Part shown: positions 28,199 through 41,166 of the stretch, piece after piece
How the letters are laid out: each line of letters opens with the position of its first letter
How positions within the stretch are numbered: the first letter of the stretch is position 1
Source: Amaranthus tricolor
Lineage: Eukaryota; Streptophyta; Magnoliopsida; Caryophyllales; Amaranthaceae
Direction of reading: 5' to 3'
Assembly: GCF_026212465.1 (NCBI RefSeq)
Contig: NC_080057.1
Span: forward strand, 13,025,739 to 13,089,738
Length of the DNA: 64,000 nucleotides
Translations under genes and position numbers: made by a program
Notes under the pieces: model-generated
Told to the model about the DNA's origin: nothing
Database searches by the model: none
What the model saw: only the letters and a program-made list of their open reading frames with translations

Positions 28199-31100
28199 AT
28201 ATTAAGAATATGACTATAATTGATAATACAAACCATTCCAACACAATAATATATACCAAATAGTGTTGTGTGCAAAGTTTCATGCAAAACAAACAAAGTT
28301 TGAGCTACTTTATGCGCGAAAGTGCCTAAAACCTTAAAAAAACCTGAAAATTGCAACTTACCAAGTAATATTAAGAATATGACCATGATTAACAATTCTA
28401 ACAACTTCAACACAATAACATATACCAAATGGTTTTGTGTGCGAAGTTTCATGCAAAAACCACAAAGTTTGAGCTACTTTATGCACGAAATGTAAAAAAA
28501 GCTTGAAAAACCATAAAATCCAAACTTACCAAGTAATATTTAAAATATGACTATGATTGATAATTCTAACCATTTCAACGCACTAATATATACCAAATAG
28601 CGTTGTGTGCAAAGTTTCATGCAAAACAAACCAAGTTTGAGCTACTTTATGCACAAAAGTACCATAAAAGCTTAGAAAACCTTAAAATCGCAACTTATCA
28701 AGTAATATTAAGAATATAGCTATGATTTACAATTCTAACCACTTCAACGAAATAATATATTCCATATAGTGTTGTGTGCTAACTTTTATGCAAAACAAAC
28801 CAACTTTGAGCTACTCTTTGCGCGAAATTGCCTAAAAAGCTTAAAAAACCTTAAAATCGCAACTTACCAACTAATATTATGAATATGAGTATGATTTACA
28901 ATTCTAACCACTTCAACACAATAATATATACTAAATAGTGTTGTTTGCAATGTTTCATGCAAAAGAACCAACTTTAAGCTACTTTGTGTTCGAAAGTGCG
29001 AAAAAAGCTTAAAAAACCTTAAAATCGCAACTTACCAATTAATATTAACAATATGACTATGATTTACATTTCTAACAACTTCAACACAATAATATATACC
29101 AAATAGTGTTGTGTGCAAAGTTTAATGCAAAACAAACAAGGTTTGAGCTACCTTATGCACGAAAGTGCTATAAAAGCTTAAAATACCTTAAAATCGCAAC
29201 ATACCAAGTAATATTAAGAATATGACTATTACTTACAATTCTAACCACTTCAACACAATAATATATACCAAATAATGTTGTGTGCAAAGTTTCATGCAAA
29301 ACAAACCAAATTTGAGCTACTTTATGCGCGAAAGTGCCAAAAAAAGCTTTAAAAACCTTAAAATCGAAACTTACCAAGTAATATTAAGAATATGACTATG
29401 ACTTACAATTCTAACCACTTCAACAAAATAATATAAAGCAAATAGTGTTGTGTGCAATGTTTCATGCAAAACAAACCGTGTTTGAGCAACTTTATTCGCG
29501 TATGTGCCAAAAAAGCTTTAAAAACTTTAAAATCGAAACTTACCAAGTAATATAAAGAATTAACTATGACTTACAATTTTATCCACTTCAACACAATAAC
29601 ATATACCAAATACTGTTGTGTGCAATGTTTCATGCAAAACAAACCAAGTTTGGGGTAGTTTATGCGCGAAAGTGCTAAAAAAGCAAAAAAAAACCTTAAA
29701 ATCGAAACTTACAAAGTACTATATATTAAGAATATGACTGTGATTTAGAATGCTAACCATTTCAACACAATAATATATACCACATAGTGTTTTGTTCGAA
29801 CTTTCAAGCAAAACAAAACGGTTACAAAACCTTAAAATCGCAACTTACCAAGTAATATTAAGAATATGACAATAATTTATAATACAAACCATTTCAACAC
29901 AATAATATATACCAAATAGTGTTGAGTGCGAAGTTTCATACAAAACAAACGAAGTTTGAGCTACTTTATGCGCGAAAGTGCCTAAAAACCTTAAAAAACC
30001 TGAAAAATCGCAACTTACCAAGTGATATTAAGAATATGACTATGATTTACTATTCTAACCACTTCAACACAATAATATATACCAAATGGTGTTGTGTGCA
30101 AAGTTTCATGCAAAAACACCAAGTTTGAGCTACTTTATGCGCGAAAGTGCTAAAAAAGCTTTACAAACCTTAAAATTGAAACTTACAAAGTAATATTAAG
30201 GATATGACTATGACTTAAAATTCTAACCACTTCAACTAAATAATATATACCAAATAGTGTTGTGTGCAATGTTTCATGCAAAACTAACCATGTTTGAGCA
30301 ACTTTATTCGCGTATGTGCCAAAAAAGCTTTAAAAACTTTAAAATCGAAACTTACCAAGTAATATTAAGAATTAACTATGACTTACAACTCTCACCACTT
30401 CAACACAATAATATATACCAAATAATGTTGTGTGCAATGTTTCATGCAAAACAAACCAAGTTTGGGGTACTTTATGCGCGAAAGTGCTAAAAAAGCAAAA
30501 AAGACCTTAAAATCGAAACTTACCAAGTACTATTAAGAATATGGCTATGATTTAGATTTTTAACCATTTCAACACAATAATATATACCACATAGTGTTGT
30601 GTGCAAAGTTTCATGCAAAATAAACCAAGTAAGGGCTACTTTATGCGCGAAAGTGCTAAAAAAGCTTAAAACCTTAAAATCGAAACTTACCAGATACTAT
30701 TAATAGTATGACTTTCATTTAAAATTCTAAGCACTTCAACACAGTAATATATATAAAATAATGTTGTGTGCAACGTATCATGCAAAACAAACCCAGTTTG
30801 AGCTACCTTATGCACGAAAATGTCAAAAAAGCTTTAAAAACCTAAAAATCCATACTTACCAATTATTTTTAAAAATATGACTATGACTGATAATTCTAAC
30901 CATTTCAACACAATATTATATATCAAATAGCGTTGTGTGCAAAGTTTCATGCAAAACAAACCATGTTTCAGCTACTTTATGCGCGAAAGTGCGAAAATCG
31001 CAACTTATCAAGTAATATTAAGAATATAGCTATGATTTACAACTCTAACCACTTCAACACAATAATTTAAACCAAATAGTGTTGTGTGTAAAGTTTCTTG

Positions 31101-34100
31101 CAAAACAAACCAACTTTGAGCTTCTATATGCGCGAAATTGTCCAAAAAGCTTAAAAAAAGCTTAAAAAACCTTTAAATTACAACTTACAAACTAATATTA
31201 TTAATATGACTATGATTTACCATTCTAACCACTTCAACACAATAATATATACAAAATAGTTTTGTTTGCAAAGTTTGATGCAAAAAAAACCAAGTTTAAG
31301 CTACTTTATGCGCGAAAGTGCGAAAAAAGCTTAAAAATCCTTAAAATTGCAACTTACCAAGTAATATTAAGAATATGACTATGATTTACATTTCTAACCA
31401 CTTCAACACAATAATATATACCAAATAGAGTTGTGTGCAAAGTTTTATGCAAAACATACCAAGATTGAGCTACCTTATGCACGAAAGTGCCAAAAAAGCT
31501 TTAAAAACCTTAAAATCGCAAATTACCAAGTAATATTAAGAATATGACTATGATTTACAATTCTAACCACTTCAACACAATAATATATACCAAATAATGT
31601 TGTGGGCAAAGTTTCATGCAAAACAAACCAAATTTGATTTACTTTCATTCGAGAAAGTGCCAAAAAAGCTTTAAAAACCTAAAAATCGAAACTTACCAAG
31701 TATTATTAAGAATATGACTATGACTTACATTCTAACCACTTCAACACAATAATATATACCAAATAGTGTTGTGTGCAAATTTTCTTGCAAAAGAAACCAA
31801 ATTTTAGCTACTATATGCGCGAAATTGCCCAAAAAGCTTTAAAAACCTTAAAATCGCAACTTACAAACTAATATTAAGAATACGACTGTGATTTACAATT
31901 CTAACCACTTCAACACAATAAAATGTACTAAATAGTGATGTTTGCAAAGTTTAATGCAAAAAAAAACCAAGTTTAAGCTACTATATCCGCGAAAGTGTGA
32001 AAAAAGATTTAAAAACATTAAAATCGCAACATACCACGTAATATTAAGAATATCACTATGATTTACATTTCTAACCACTTCAACACAATAATATATACCA
32101 AATAGTGTTGTGTGCAAAGTTTCATGCAAAACATACTATGTTTGAGCTACCTTATGCACAAAAGTGTCATAAAAGCTTTTAAAACCTTAAAATCGCAACT
32201 TACCAAGTAATTTAAAGAATATGACTATGATTTATAATTCTAACCATTTTAACACAATAATATACACCTAATAGCATTGTGTGCAAAGTTTTTTGCAAAA
32301 GAAACCAAGTTTGAGCTAGTTTATGCACGAAAGTGCCAAAAAAGGTTAAAATACCTTAAAATCGAAACTTAACAAGTAATATTAAGAATTTGACTATGAC
32401 TTAAATTCTAACCAATTCAACACAATAATATATACCAAATAGTATTGTGTGCAAAGTTTCACGCAAAATAAACCAAGTTTGAGCTACTTTATGCGCGAAA
32501 GTGCCAAAAAAGTTTTAAAAACCTTAAAATCCCAACTTACCAAGTAATATTAAGAATACAACTATGATTTACAATTCTAACCACTTCAACACAACAATAT
32601 ATACCAAATATGTCATGCAAAAGAAACCAACTTTGAGCTACTATAAGCGCGAAATTGACCAAAAAGTTTAAAAAACCTTAAAATCGCATCTTACAAACTA
32701 ATATTCAGAATATGACTATGATTATCAATTCTAACCACTTCAGCACAATAATATATATTGAATAGTGTTGTTTGCAAAGTTTAATGCAAAAAAAAAAACA
32801 TAGTTTAAGCTACTTTATGCGCGAAAGAGCGAAAAAAGCTTAAAAAACTTTAAAATCGTAACTTACCAAGTAATATTAAGAATATGACTGTGATTTACAT
32901 TTCAAACCACTTCATCACAATAATATATATGAAATAGTGTTGTGTGCAAAGTTTCATGCAAAACATACCAAGTTTGAGCTACCTTATGCACGAAAATGCC
33001 ATAAAAGCTTAAAAAACCTTAAAATCGCAACATACCAAGTAATATTAAGAATCTGACTATGAATTACAATTCTAACCACTTCAACACATTAATATATAGA
33101 AAATAGTGTTGTGTGCAAAGTTTCATGCAAAATAAACCAAGTTTGAGCTACTTTATGCGCGAAAGTGCCAAAAATGTTTAAAAAACCTTAAAATCGAAAC
33201 TTACCAAGTAATATCAAAAATATAACTATGTTTTACAATTCTAACCACTTCAACACAATAATATATTCCAAAAACTATTTTGTGCAAAGTTTCATGCAAA
33301 ACAAACCAAGTTGCTACTTTATGTGCGAAAGTGCCAAAAAAGCTTTAAAAACCTAAAAATTAAAACTTACCAAATAACATTAAGAATATAACTATGACTT
33401 AGAATTCTAAAAACTTCAACAAAATAATATATACCAAAAAGTGTTGTGTGCAAAGTTTCATGCAAAACAAACCTTGTTTGAGCAACTTTATTCGCGTATT
33501 TGCCAAAAAGGCTTAAAAAACCTTAAAATCGAAACTTACCAAATAATATTAATAATTAACTATGATTTAAAATTCTAACCACTTCAACACAATAATATTT
33601 ACCAAATAAAATTGTGTACAAAGTTTCATGCAAAACAAACCAACTTTGCGCTACTTTATGCGCGAAAGTGCTATAAAAGCTAAAAAAAACCTTAACCTTG
33701 CAACTTACCAAGTAATATTAAGAATATGACAATAAATTACAATTCTAGCCACTTCAACACAATAACATATAAAAAATAATGTTGTGTGCAAAGTGTCATG
33801 CAAAAAAACCAAGTTTGGGCTACTTTATGGGCGAAAGCGTTAAAAAAGCGTTAAAAACCTTAAAATCCCAACTTACCAAGTAATATTAAGAATATGACTA
33901 TGATTTATAATTATAACCATTTCAACACACCAAATAGCGTTGTATGAAAAGTTTCATGCAAAACAAACCAAATTTGAGCTCTTTTATGCCCGAAAGTGCC
34001 AAAAAAGGTTAAAACACCTTAAAATCGAAACTTACCAATTAATATTAAGAATATGACTATTACTTACATTCTATAATATATGCCAAGTAGTATTGTGTGC

Positions 34101-36241
34101 AAAGTTTCATGCAAAACTAACCAAGTTTGAGCTACTTTATGCGCGAATGTGCCAAAAAAGTTTAAAAACTTAAAATCGCAACTTACCAAGTAATATTAAG
34201 AATATAACTATGCTTATAATTCTAAACACTTCAACACAATAATATATACCAAATAGTGTTGTGTGCAAAGATTCATGCAAAACAAACCAACTTTGAGCTA
34301 CAGTTTGAGCGAAATTGCCCAAAAAGCTTAAAAAACCTTAAAATCGCAACTTACCAAGTAATATTAAGAATATTAATATGATTTACATTTCTAACCACTT
34401 CAACACAATAATATATACCTAATAGTGTTGTGTGCAAAGTTTCATGCAAAACATACCAAGTTTGAGCTACCTTATGCACGAAAGTGCCATAAAAGATTAA
34501 AAAACCTTAAAATCAAATCTTACAAAGAAATATTAAGAATATGACTATGATTGATAATTCTAAACTTTTCAACACAATAATATATACCAAATAGCGTTGT
34601 GTTCAAAGTTTGATACAAAACAAACCAAGTTTAAGCTACTTTATCCGCGAAAGTGCCCAAAAAGGTAAAAACACTTTAAAATCAAAACTTACCAAGTAAT
34701 GTTAAGAATATGACTATTAGTTACATTCTAACCACTTCAACACAATTATATATACCAAATAGTGTTGTGTGCAAAGTTTCATGCAATACAAACCAAGTTT
34801 GAGCTACTTTAAGCGCGAAAGTGCCAAAAAAGCTTTAAAAACCTTAAAATCGTAACTTACCAAGTATTATTAAGAATATAACTATGATTTACAATTCTAA
34901 CCACTTCAATACAATAATATATACCAAAGAGTGTTGTGTGCAAAGTTTCATGCAAAACAAACCAACTTTGAGCTACAATATGCGCGAAATTGCACAAAAA
35001 GATTAAAAAAACCCTAAAATCGCAACTTACAAACTAATATTAAGAGTATGAATATGATTGATATATCTAACCATTTCAACACAATAATGTATACCAAATA
35101 GCGTTGTGTGCAAAGTTTCATGCAAAACAAACTAAGTTTGAGCTATTTTATGCGCGAAAGTGCCAAAAAAGTTTAAAACACCTTAAAATCAAAACTTACC
35201 AAGTAATATTAAAAATATGACTATGACTTACATTCTAACCACTTCAACACAATAATATATACCAAATAGTGTTGTGTGCATAGTTTCATGCAAAACAAAC
35301 CATGTTTGGGCTACTTTATGCGCCAATGTGCCAAAAAAGCTTAAAAAACTTTAAATCACAACTTATCAAGTAATATTCAGAATATAACTATGATTTACAA
35401 TTCTAACCACTTCAACACAATAATATATACCAAATAGTGTTGTGTGCAAAGTTTCATGCAAAAAAAACCAACTTTGAGCTACAATATGCGCGAAATTGCC
35501 CAAAAAGCTTAAAAAACCTTAAAATCGCAACTTACAAACTAATAATAAGAATATGACTATAATTGATAATTCTAACTATTTCAACACAATAATATATACC
35601 AAATAGCGTTGTGTGCAAAGTTTCATGCAAAACAAACCAAGTTTGAGCTTCTTTATGCACGAAAGTGCCAAAAAAGGTTAAAACACCTTAAAATCGAAAC
35701 TTACCAAGTAATATTATGAATATGACTATGACATACATTCTAACCACTTCAACACAATAATATATACCAAATAGTGTTGTGTGCAGTGTTTCACGCAAAC
35801 CAAACCAAGTTTGAGCTACTTTATGCACGAAAGTGCCAAAAAAGTTTAAAAAGCCTTAAAATACCTGAAAATCGCTACTTAGCAAGTAATATTAAGAATA
35901 TAACTATGATTTACAATTCTAACCACTTCAACACAATATTATATACCAAAGAGTGTTGTGTCCAAAATTTCATGCAAAACAAACCAACTTTGAGCTACTA
36001 TATTCGCGAAATTACCCAAAAAGCTTAAAAACCTTAAAATCGCAACTTACAAACTAATATTAAGAATATGACTATGATTTACAATTCTAACCACTTCAAC
36101 ACAATAATATATACCAAATAAAATTGTGTATAAAGTTTCATGCAAAACAAGCCAACTTTGTGCTACTTTATGCGCGAAAATGCTAAAAAAGTTAAAAAAA
36201 AACTTTAACATTGCAACTTACCAAGTAATATTAAGAATATG
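28199..36241 (+). repeat. Satellite DNA array, right block and array edge
   Basis: The same ~170-bp satellite resumes in the same orientation straight after the solo LTR. The monomers from about 28200 to 29830 follow the subtype order seen at 17391-19170, so they are another diverged copy of the 16-monomer unit. A partial deletion joins two monomers at about 29818. From about 30.7 kb to the end the monomers are more independent of one another. The last monomer breaks off after AAGAATATGAC at about 36241, where unrelated AT-rich sequence begins. Confidence 0.95.
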
Positions 36242-36804
36242 ACACCCCTGAGCTATAAAAATAACAAAGATAAATCAATCTAAGTCCTAAACATGTCAAA
36301 CTTTTAGTTTATTATTAACTAAAATCAATGGTTTAATTCCTCTTACGATCTTCATTTTGTAATAAATCAAAGTTAGAATATTAAATGTCCATAATAAAAT
36401 ATAAAATTTTAAAAAAAAAGAAATATCAATGAAATGAAACATTAAAGAAAATTAGCGAGTGGTTCTTTAGCATAGGTTTCTGGCAGGATCAAGATTGCGC
36501 AGTTTGAAACTCTGACCTTTAGTTTAAAATGTTGGAAAATTTTCTACGTAGCTACTTTGATTACATTTGTAAGGGATTGATAGAAAATTATATTTGACTA
36601 ATTTTTTTAAAATTGTTTGATTTTTTTAGTTTTAGGATAGGTTTTGGTTGAACCCACATAATTCATACTAAAATTGCTTCTCACCTCTAAAACTTTTTCA
36701 TATTTTACAGTACTATAGTTTGAATGAGACTCAATATTGTTCTATTGGGATTATTGCTATGCTATCTTTGTGGGCTATTCAAAAGTCCAAATGAACTTAG
36801 GGTT
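36242..36804. other. Unique AT-rich DNA beside the satellite edge
   Basis: Strongly AT-rich, with no open frame of note and no recognisable element. It is the first non-satellite sequence in the window apart from the solo LTR. Confidence 0.5.
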
Positions 36805-36964
36805 AAAACTCACCACAAATTATTGTGAGAGACGGTTTTTTTGAGAGATCATCTCTAATTTGATTAATTCATTATTATCTTTTAGTTTAATTAAGTTTTA
36901 ATGAGTTGGGCCTGAGAAACGTCTCTAAAAGTGACGGTCTCTCAGAAGACTAGCTGAAAACTCA
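36805..36964. mobile_element. Candidate hAT-like MITE, ~144 bp with 8-bp flanking repeat
   Basis: The 8-bp direct repeat AAAACTCA occurs at 36805-36812 and 36957-36964. Between them, imperfect terminal inverted repeats are seen: TGAGAGACGGT at 36826-36836 and ACGGTCTCTCA at 36934-36944. The outermost bases pair less well. An 8-bp duplication and a short internally non-coding body fit a hAT-derived MITE. The ends are degenerate, so this is only a candidate. Confidence 0.4.
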
Positions 36965-39174
36965 TGGCTATTACAAAGAGATAAGTAGAGTTTGAGAGCT
37001 TAGGGTATCTCTCATTTGTATTAGTGTGAAATCTACATTAAAAGAGTAAACTTTGAGCTCAAACGAGTGAGTTTTTACTCTGTGAGTGGTATTTTATTAA
37101 TTGTTGAATTCTTAATGAAATCATATTATATCATCATATCATACAACACTATAAAAATGTTGGAAAATTCTAAGTATAATTCTTTAAAGAGGCATGACAA
37201 ATGAAAAATATTATTGAATGAGCAATAACTGCCTGGCATATTGATTAAATTTTATTCAGTAATAGTATAGCTAATAATGGTAAATGAATAAATTAAAACA
37301 TATATCAATAATTATGGAAATAAATTTAGTAAACAATTTGACTTAATCTCTTGTATTAGTATGGGAAATAGAATTAAAAGATTATGTACACAAATATTTT
37401 GACTTAATTGACTCTAACTTTTGAGAGTATATAATAATATAAAGATTATAATAAGTTCATATTATTTGATTATTGTATTTATGTAATAAAAAAATAGTAA
37501 ATTAGGTAATGAAAATGACAATCTGAATTAATATAAGAAAATCAATCATCAACAAAAAATACACAAATCAATCACAAATTAATACATGTATCAATTTATG
37601 ATTGATTTGATATAATAATAAAGGAAGTTGAGATATGTAGTTTATTTTAAAAAACTAATTAATAATTAAAAATCAAAAATATGAATCAGACTTATGATAT
37701 TGGCTCACTTAATATCAATTAGTCGACAATTAAAATTATGATTTTGATATTTACATTTTTAGTCTAATTATGACAAATGTTATTTTAGTATATTAAAAAT
37801 AAATATTAGCAATCAGATAATTTAATTTCAATACCAATAAAAGAAATTTAAAAAATTAGATTAGTATCTTACACTACCATTAGTTTATAATTTTAATTGA
37901 GATATATTAAAGTAACATGTCGATTGAATTTTTTTTAGAATGATTTTATATTGAGAATGATGTATTCATGTATAGTATATTTATATATTTTTTTTTATTG
38001 AGATTTTGAATAAGAAAAAAAGAATAAAACCAATGATTGATACATACTATAATAAAAAAAATTTCAAGTATTAACATTTTAACATATTACACCTAATTTT
38101 ATATGTAATTTATTTTTAAAATGAAATTAATATTTTGATGCCAAGTATATATACTATCTATGTGCTTTTTATTTCAAAACAATATTATTTTGGATTTTCG
38201 TTTGATAAAATTAAGGTGAAAAAAAAACAATCATCTGATTAACAATATCAATTTTGAAAATTTTACACGTACTATTTTCAGAACCTAATTAGCCAACACA
38301 TAAATATTTTAATACATATTTTTTAGATAAATGAATATTAAATTCAATGAATTTTCATCAAAATGAATTTATATGAAAAGTTCACATGTATACTTTATTA
38401 TGTGTGCAGTTAATAACTATTTATAATCATTTATCATTTAATATTTCTGCTTTAATAAAACTAACTTATATATGTATTACATTATATATATAAACTCATT
38501 TGTAAAAAGCTTCTAATATAAGCTTTCAAAAAGAAAGGATTTCGACATTATCAAATTGCTTTTAATATGTTGGTTTGATCATATAACCTGTTCATAAATG
38601 AAAAAGCCGTAACTTTTATTTTTTTACGTTATTTACAATGTGATACATTAACGATTAGTATAATTTTCAACTTTTCAATTGAATTTATGTAAATAAAAAT
38701 TAATTATCAGTACATTGTACGAGCATATATAGTAATATAATACTATTTAAGTGGACACCAATTATTTAAATTATTATGTGTGCTTTATTGAATGAAAATT
38801 TAAATGTATCTCTGTTTTTCTTCATCCTCCTACAACTTTTCTCACAATTATCATTTATCACGTCAAACAACCTTCTCTCAAATTGCATGAAATATTAAAA
38901 TAAAATATACAATTTGGACACAGCACTTGCAAAAGACTTTTATTATTTATAGTACATTGGTTTTAAATTCCATTTATGTTGGTGATATGTCATTGTCACT
39001 TTGAGCACCTTTGATTTTTCTTCCAACTTAACTGACCTGCTGCCCTTCAACAAAGGCTATTGGATTGACTCTTCCTTGCCTTGCCTTTCCAACCATCTAA
39101 TATTTTGGAACAATTTCTCACCCCATCTTCAAAACCCTTAATTAATCAGAAAAATCTCTGTTCATTCTACTTCC
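36965..39174. other. AT-rich intergenic region upstream of the receptor kinase
   Basis: No coding sequence is visible. The last ~200 bases become pyrimidine-rich (CTTCC, CCTTGCC, TCTTCC), as is common near plant 5' leaders. I cannot place the promoter or transcription start with confidence; a TATTTATAG at about 38944 is one possible TATA element. Confidence 0.4.
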
Positions 39175-41166
39175 ATGGGTTTCAAAATCACCCTTAATTT
39201 TATAGTAATTTATTTCTGGTCCTTGACACCCACAATCATCCTTGCTCAGAATTCAAACCAATTCATCTATCAAAATTTCCAAGGTGCCAAACTTCATATA
39301 GATGGTGCTGCAACACTCCATTCTAATGGCTTATTACAGCTAACCAACTACACAAAACAATTAACTGCTCATGTTTTTCACCCAACTCCTCTAAACTTTT
39401 CTTCATCATCTTCTTACTCATTTTCTACCACTTTTGTTTTTGCTATGTACCCAGAAATTCAAACCATAAGTGGTCACGGAATTGTGTTTATTCTCTCTCC
39501 TTCAATGGAGTTTCCCAGTGGCGTTCCGGGCAAGTTTTTCGGTATTTTTAATTCTGCAGCTGATTTTAAGCCTTCAGATAATATTTTTGCTGTAGAATTA
39601 GATACCATTCAGGATTTTGAATTCAATGATATTGATAGTAACCATGTTGGTATTAATGTCAATAGCTTGATTTCTAATGTCTCGGCGTCTGCCTCTTATT
39701 ATTCTGATGTTGATAAACAGAACAAAAGTCTTAACTTAACCAGTGCAAAACCAATGCAAATTTGGATTGATTATAATGATAAAACTATGGTGTTTAATGT
39801 AACATTGGCTCCTCTTGGAATACTTAAACCAAGTAGGCCTTTGTTATCTCATCATGTCAATCTTTCTGGAATTGTTAGAAAAACAATGTATGTTGGTTTT
39901 ACTTCCTCTACCGGTTCGGTGGCTAGTAGTCATTATCTACTTGGGTGGAGCTTTGCCCATGGTGGGAACGTCATGCCAACCCTTGATTTATCAAATCTTC
40001 CTAAGCTTCCGCGCTATGGAAATGGGCGAAAATTGAGTGTTGGTTCAATGATTTTGTTGATTGTTATATCAGTCATAGTTGTAACAATTGGTTTGGTTTA
40101 TTATATGATAAGAAGAAAGAAATTTGAGGAAGTTGTGGAAGATTGGGAGCAAGAATACCTATTGCAGAGATTTTCATATAAGGATCTTTATAATGCTACT
40201 AAGGGGTTTAAAGACAAGGAGCTTTTAGGAGTAGGGGGTTTTGGGAAGGTTTATAGAGGGGTCTTAAAGTCGCCAAAACTCGAAGTTGCTGTTAAGAAAG
40301 TTTCACATGGTTCAGGCCAAGGAATGAAGGAATTTGTTGCGGAAGTTGCTTGTATGGGGAGGTTAAGACACCGAAACTTGGTACAACTCTTAGGATACTG
40401 TCGTAGGAAATGCGAGCTTCTCTTAGTCTATGATTACATGCCTAATGGTAGCCTTGATAAGTATCTTTACGAAGAAGATAAACCGAATCTTTCATGGAAC
40501 GCAAGATTCAAGGTCATTCGGGGTGTGGCTTCTGCACTTGTATACCTTCATGAAGAGTGGGAGCAAGTAGTTGTGCATCGAGATGTTAAAGCAAGTAATG
40601 TTATGCTAGATGCAGACATGAATGCAAGATTAGGTGACTTTGGGTTAGCAAGATTATATGATCATGGTACTAATCCTCAGACTACTCATGTGGTTGGGAC
40701 AGTTGGATATCTGGCACCCGAGCTTACTAGAAAGGGAAAGGCGACTATTAGCACCGATGTTTTCTCATTTGGGGTATTCATCCTTGAAGTTGCATGTGGG
40801 AAGAGTCCAATTACTGCCCTTCAAGGTTCGTCACGGGAGATGTATTTGATTGATTGGGTGTATGAATGTTGGAAGAAAGGGATGATTCTCGAAGCTTGTG
40901 ATCCCAAATTAGGAGGAGCGTATGTTGTGGAAGAGATAGAGCTAGTTTTAAAACTAGGCATGCTGTGCTGTAATCCTAAACCAGAAGGGAGACCTAACAT
41001 GAGGCAAGTGATGCAGTTTTTGAATGGAGATAACCCTTTGCCTGAGATGACGCCTTTTGACGCAAAAGCTGCTCAGGCGAATTTGGGTTCCTTTCCGATA
41101 TCTTCTGCAGGCAACTCCGCTTGTGCTTCTTATAGCAACGATTCCATACTACAGGTTGGTCGTTAG
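39175..41166 (+). CDS. L-type lectin-domain receptor-like kinase
   Basis: A 663-residue single-exon frame. Residues 1-24 are a hydrophobic signal peptide. Residues ~25-265 form a legume-type lectin domain with SGHGIVFILSPS near 99 and the metal-site region ELD (141-143) to SNHVGI (155-160). A transmembrane segment spans 291-311, followed by RRKK. The kinase domain (~345-620) has the glycine loop LGVGGFGKVYRG (351-362), VAVKK with likely catalytic Lys374, HRD 468-470 with Lys472 and Asn475, DFG 488-490 and APE 514-516, so it should be active. The protein would sit in the plasma membrane with the lectin outside and a Ser/Thr kinase inside. Family members act in immunity, pollen development and stress signalling; the ligand here is unknown. 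The ATG gives a normal signal peptide, which supports this start. Length and lack of introns are usual for the family. It most resembles clade IV LecRKs by impression, not by a tree. Confidence 0.96.
   Translation: MGFKITLNFIVIYFWSLTPTIILAQNSNQFIYQNFQGAKLHIDGAATLHSNGLLQLTNYTKQLTAHVFHPTPLNFSSSSSYSFSTTFVFAMYPEIQTISGHGIVFILSPSMEFPSGVPGKFFGIFNSAADFKPSDNIFAVELDTIQDFEFNDIDSNHVGINVNSLISNVSASASYYSDVDKQNKSLNLTSAKPMQIWIDYNDKTMVFNVTLAPLGILKPSRPLLSHHVNLSGIVRKTMYVGFTSSTGSVASSHYLLGWSFAHGGNVMPTLDLSNLPKLPRYGNGRKLSVGSMILLIVISVIVVTIGLVYYMIRRKKFEEVVEDWEQEYLLQRFSYKDLYNATKGFKDKELLGVGGFGKVYRGVLKSPKLEVAVKKVSHGSGQGMKEFVAEVACMGRLRHRNLVQLLGYCRRKCELLLVYDYMPNGSLDKYLYEEDKPNLSWNARFKVIRGVASALVYLHEEWEQVVVHRDVKASNVMLDADMNARLGDFGLARLYDHGTNPQTTHVVGTVGYLAPELTRKGKATISTDVFSFGVFILEVACGKSPITALQGSSREMYLIDWVYECWKKGMILEACDPKLGGAYVVEEIELVLKLGMLCCNPKPEGRPNMRQVMQFLNGDNPLPEMTPFDAKAAQANLGSFPISSAGNSACASYSNDSILQVGR

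Noticed and set aside
1885..32129. Many 60-90-residue minus-strand frames with a repeated HETLHTTLFGIYYCVEVVR-like peptide, and plus-strand frames with NHFNTIIYTK-like peptide
   Set aside because: They recur with the satellite monomer, start and stop at variable sites and cross monomer borders out of phase. They reflect low stop density in a tandem repeat, not a gene family.
1..36241. CRISPR array or bacterial repeat system
   Set aside because: The whole ~170-bp unit is repeated without unique spacers, there are no cas genes, and the context is a plant genome.
1..36241. Claim that this is the functional centromere
   Set aside because: Monomer size fits many centromeric satellites, but so do subtelomeric and knob repeats. 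No CENP-B-box-like motif was seen, and only CENH3 mapping could decide.
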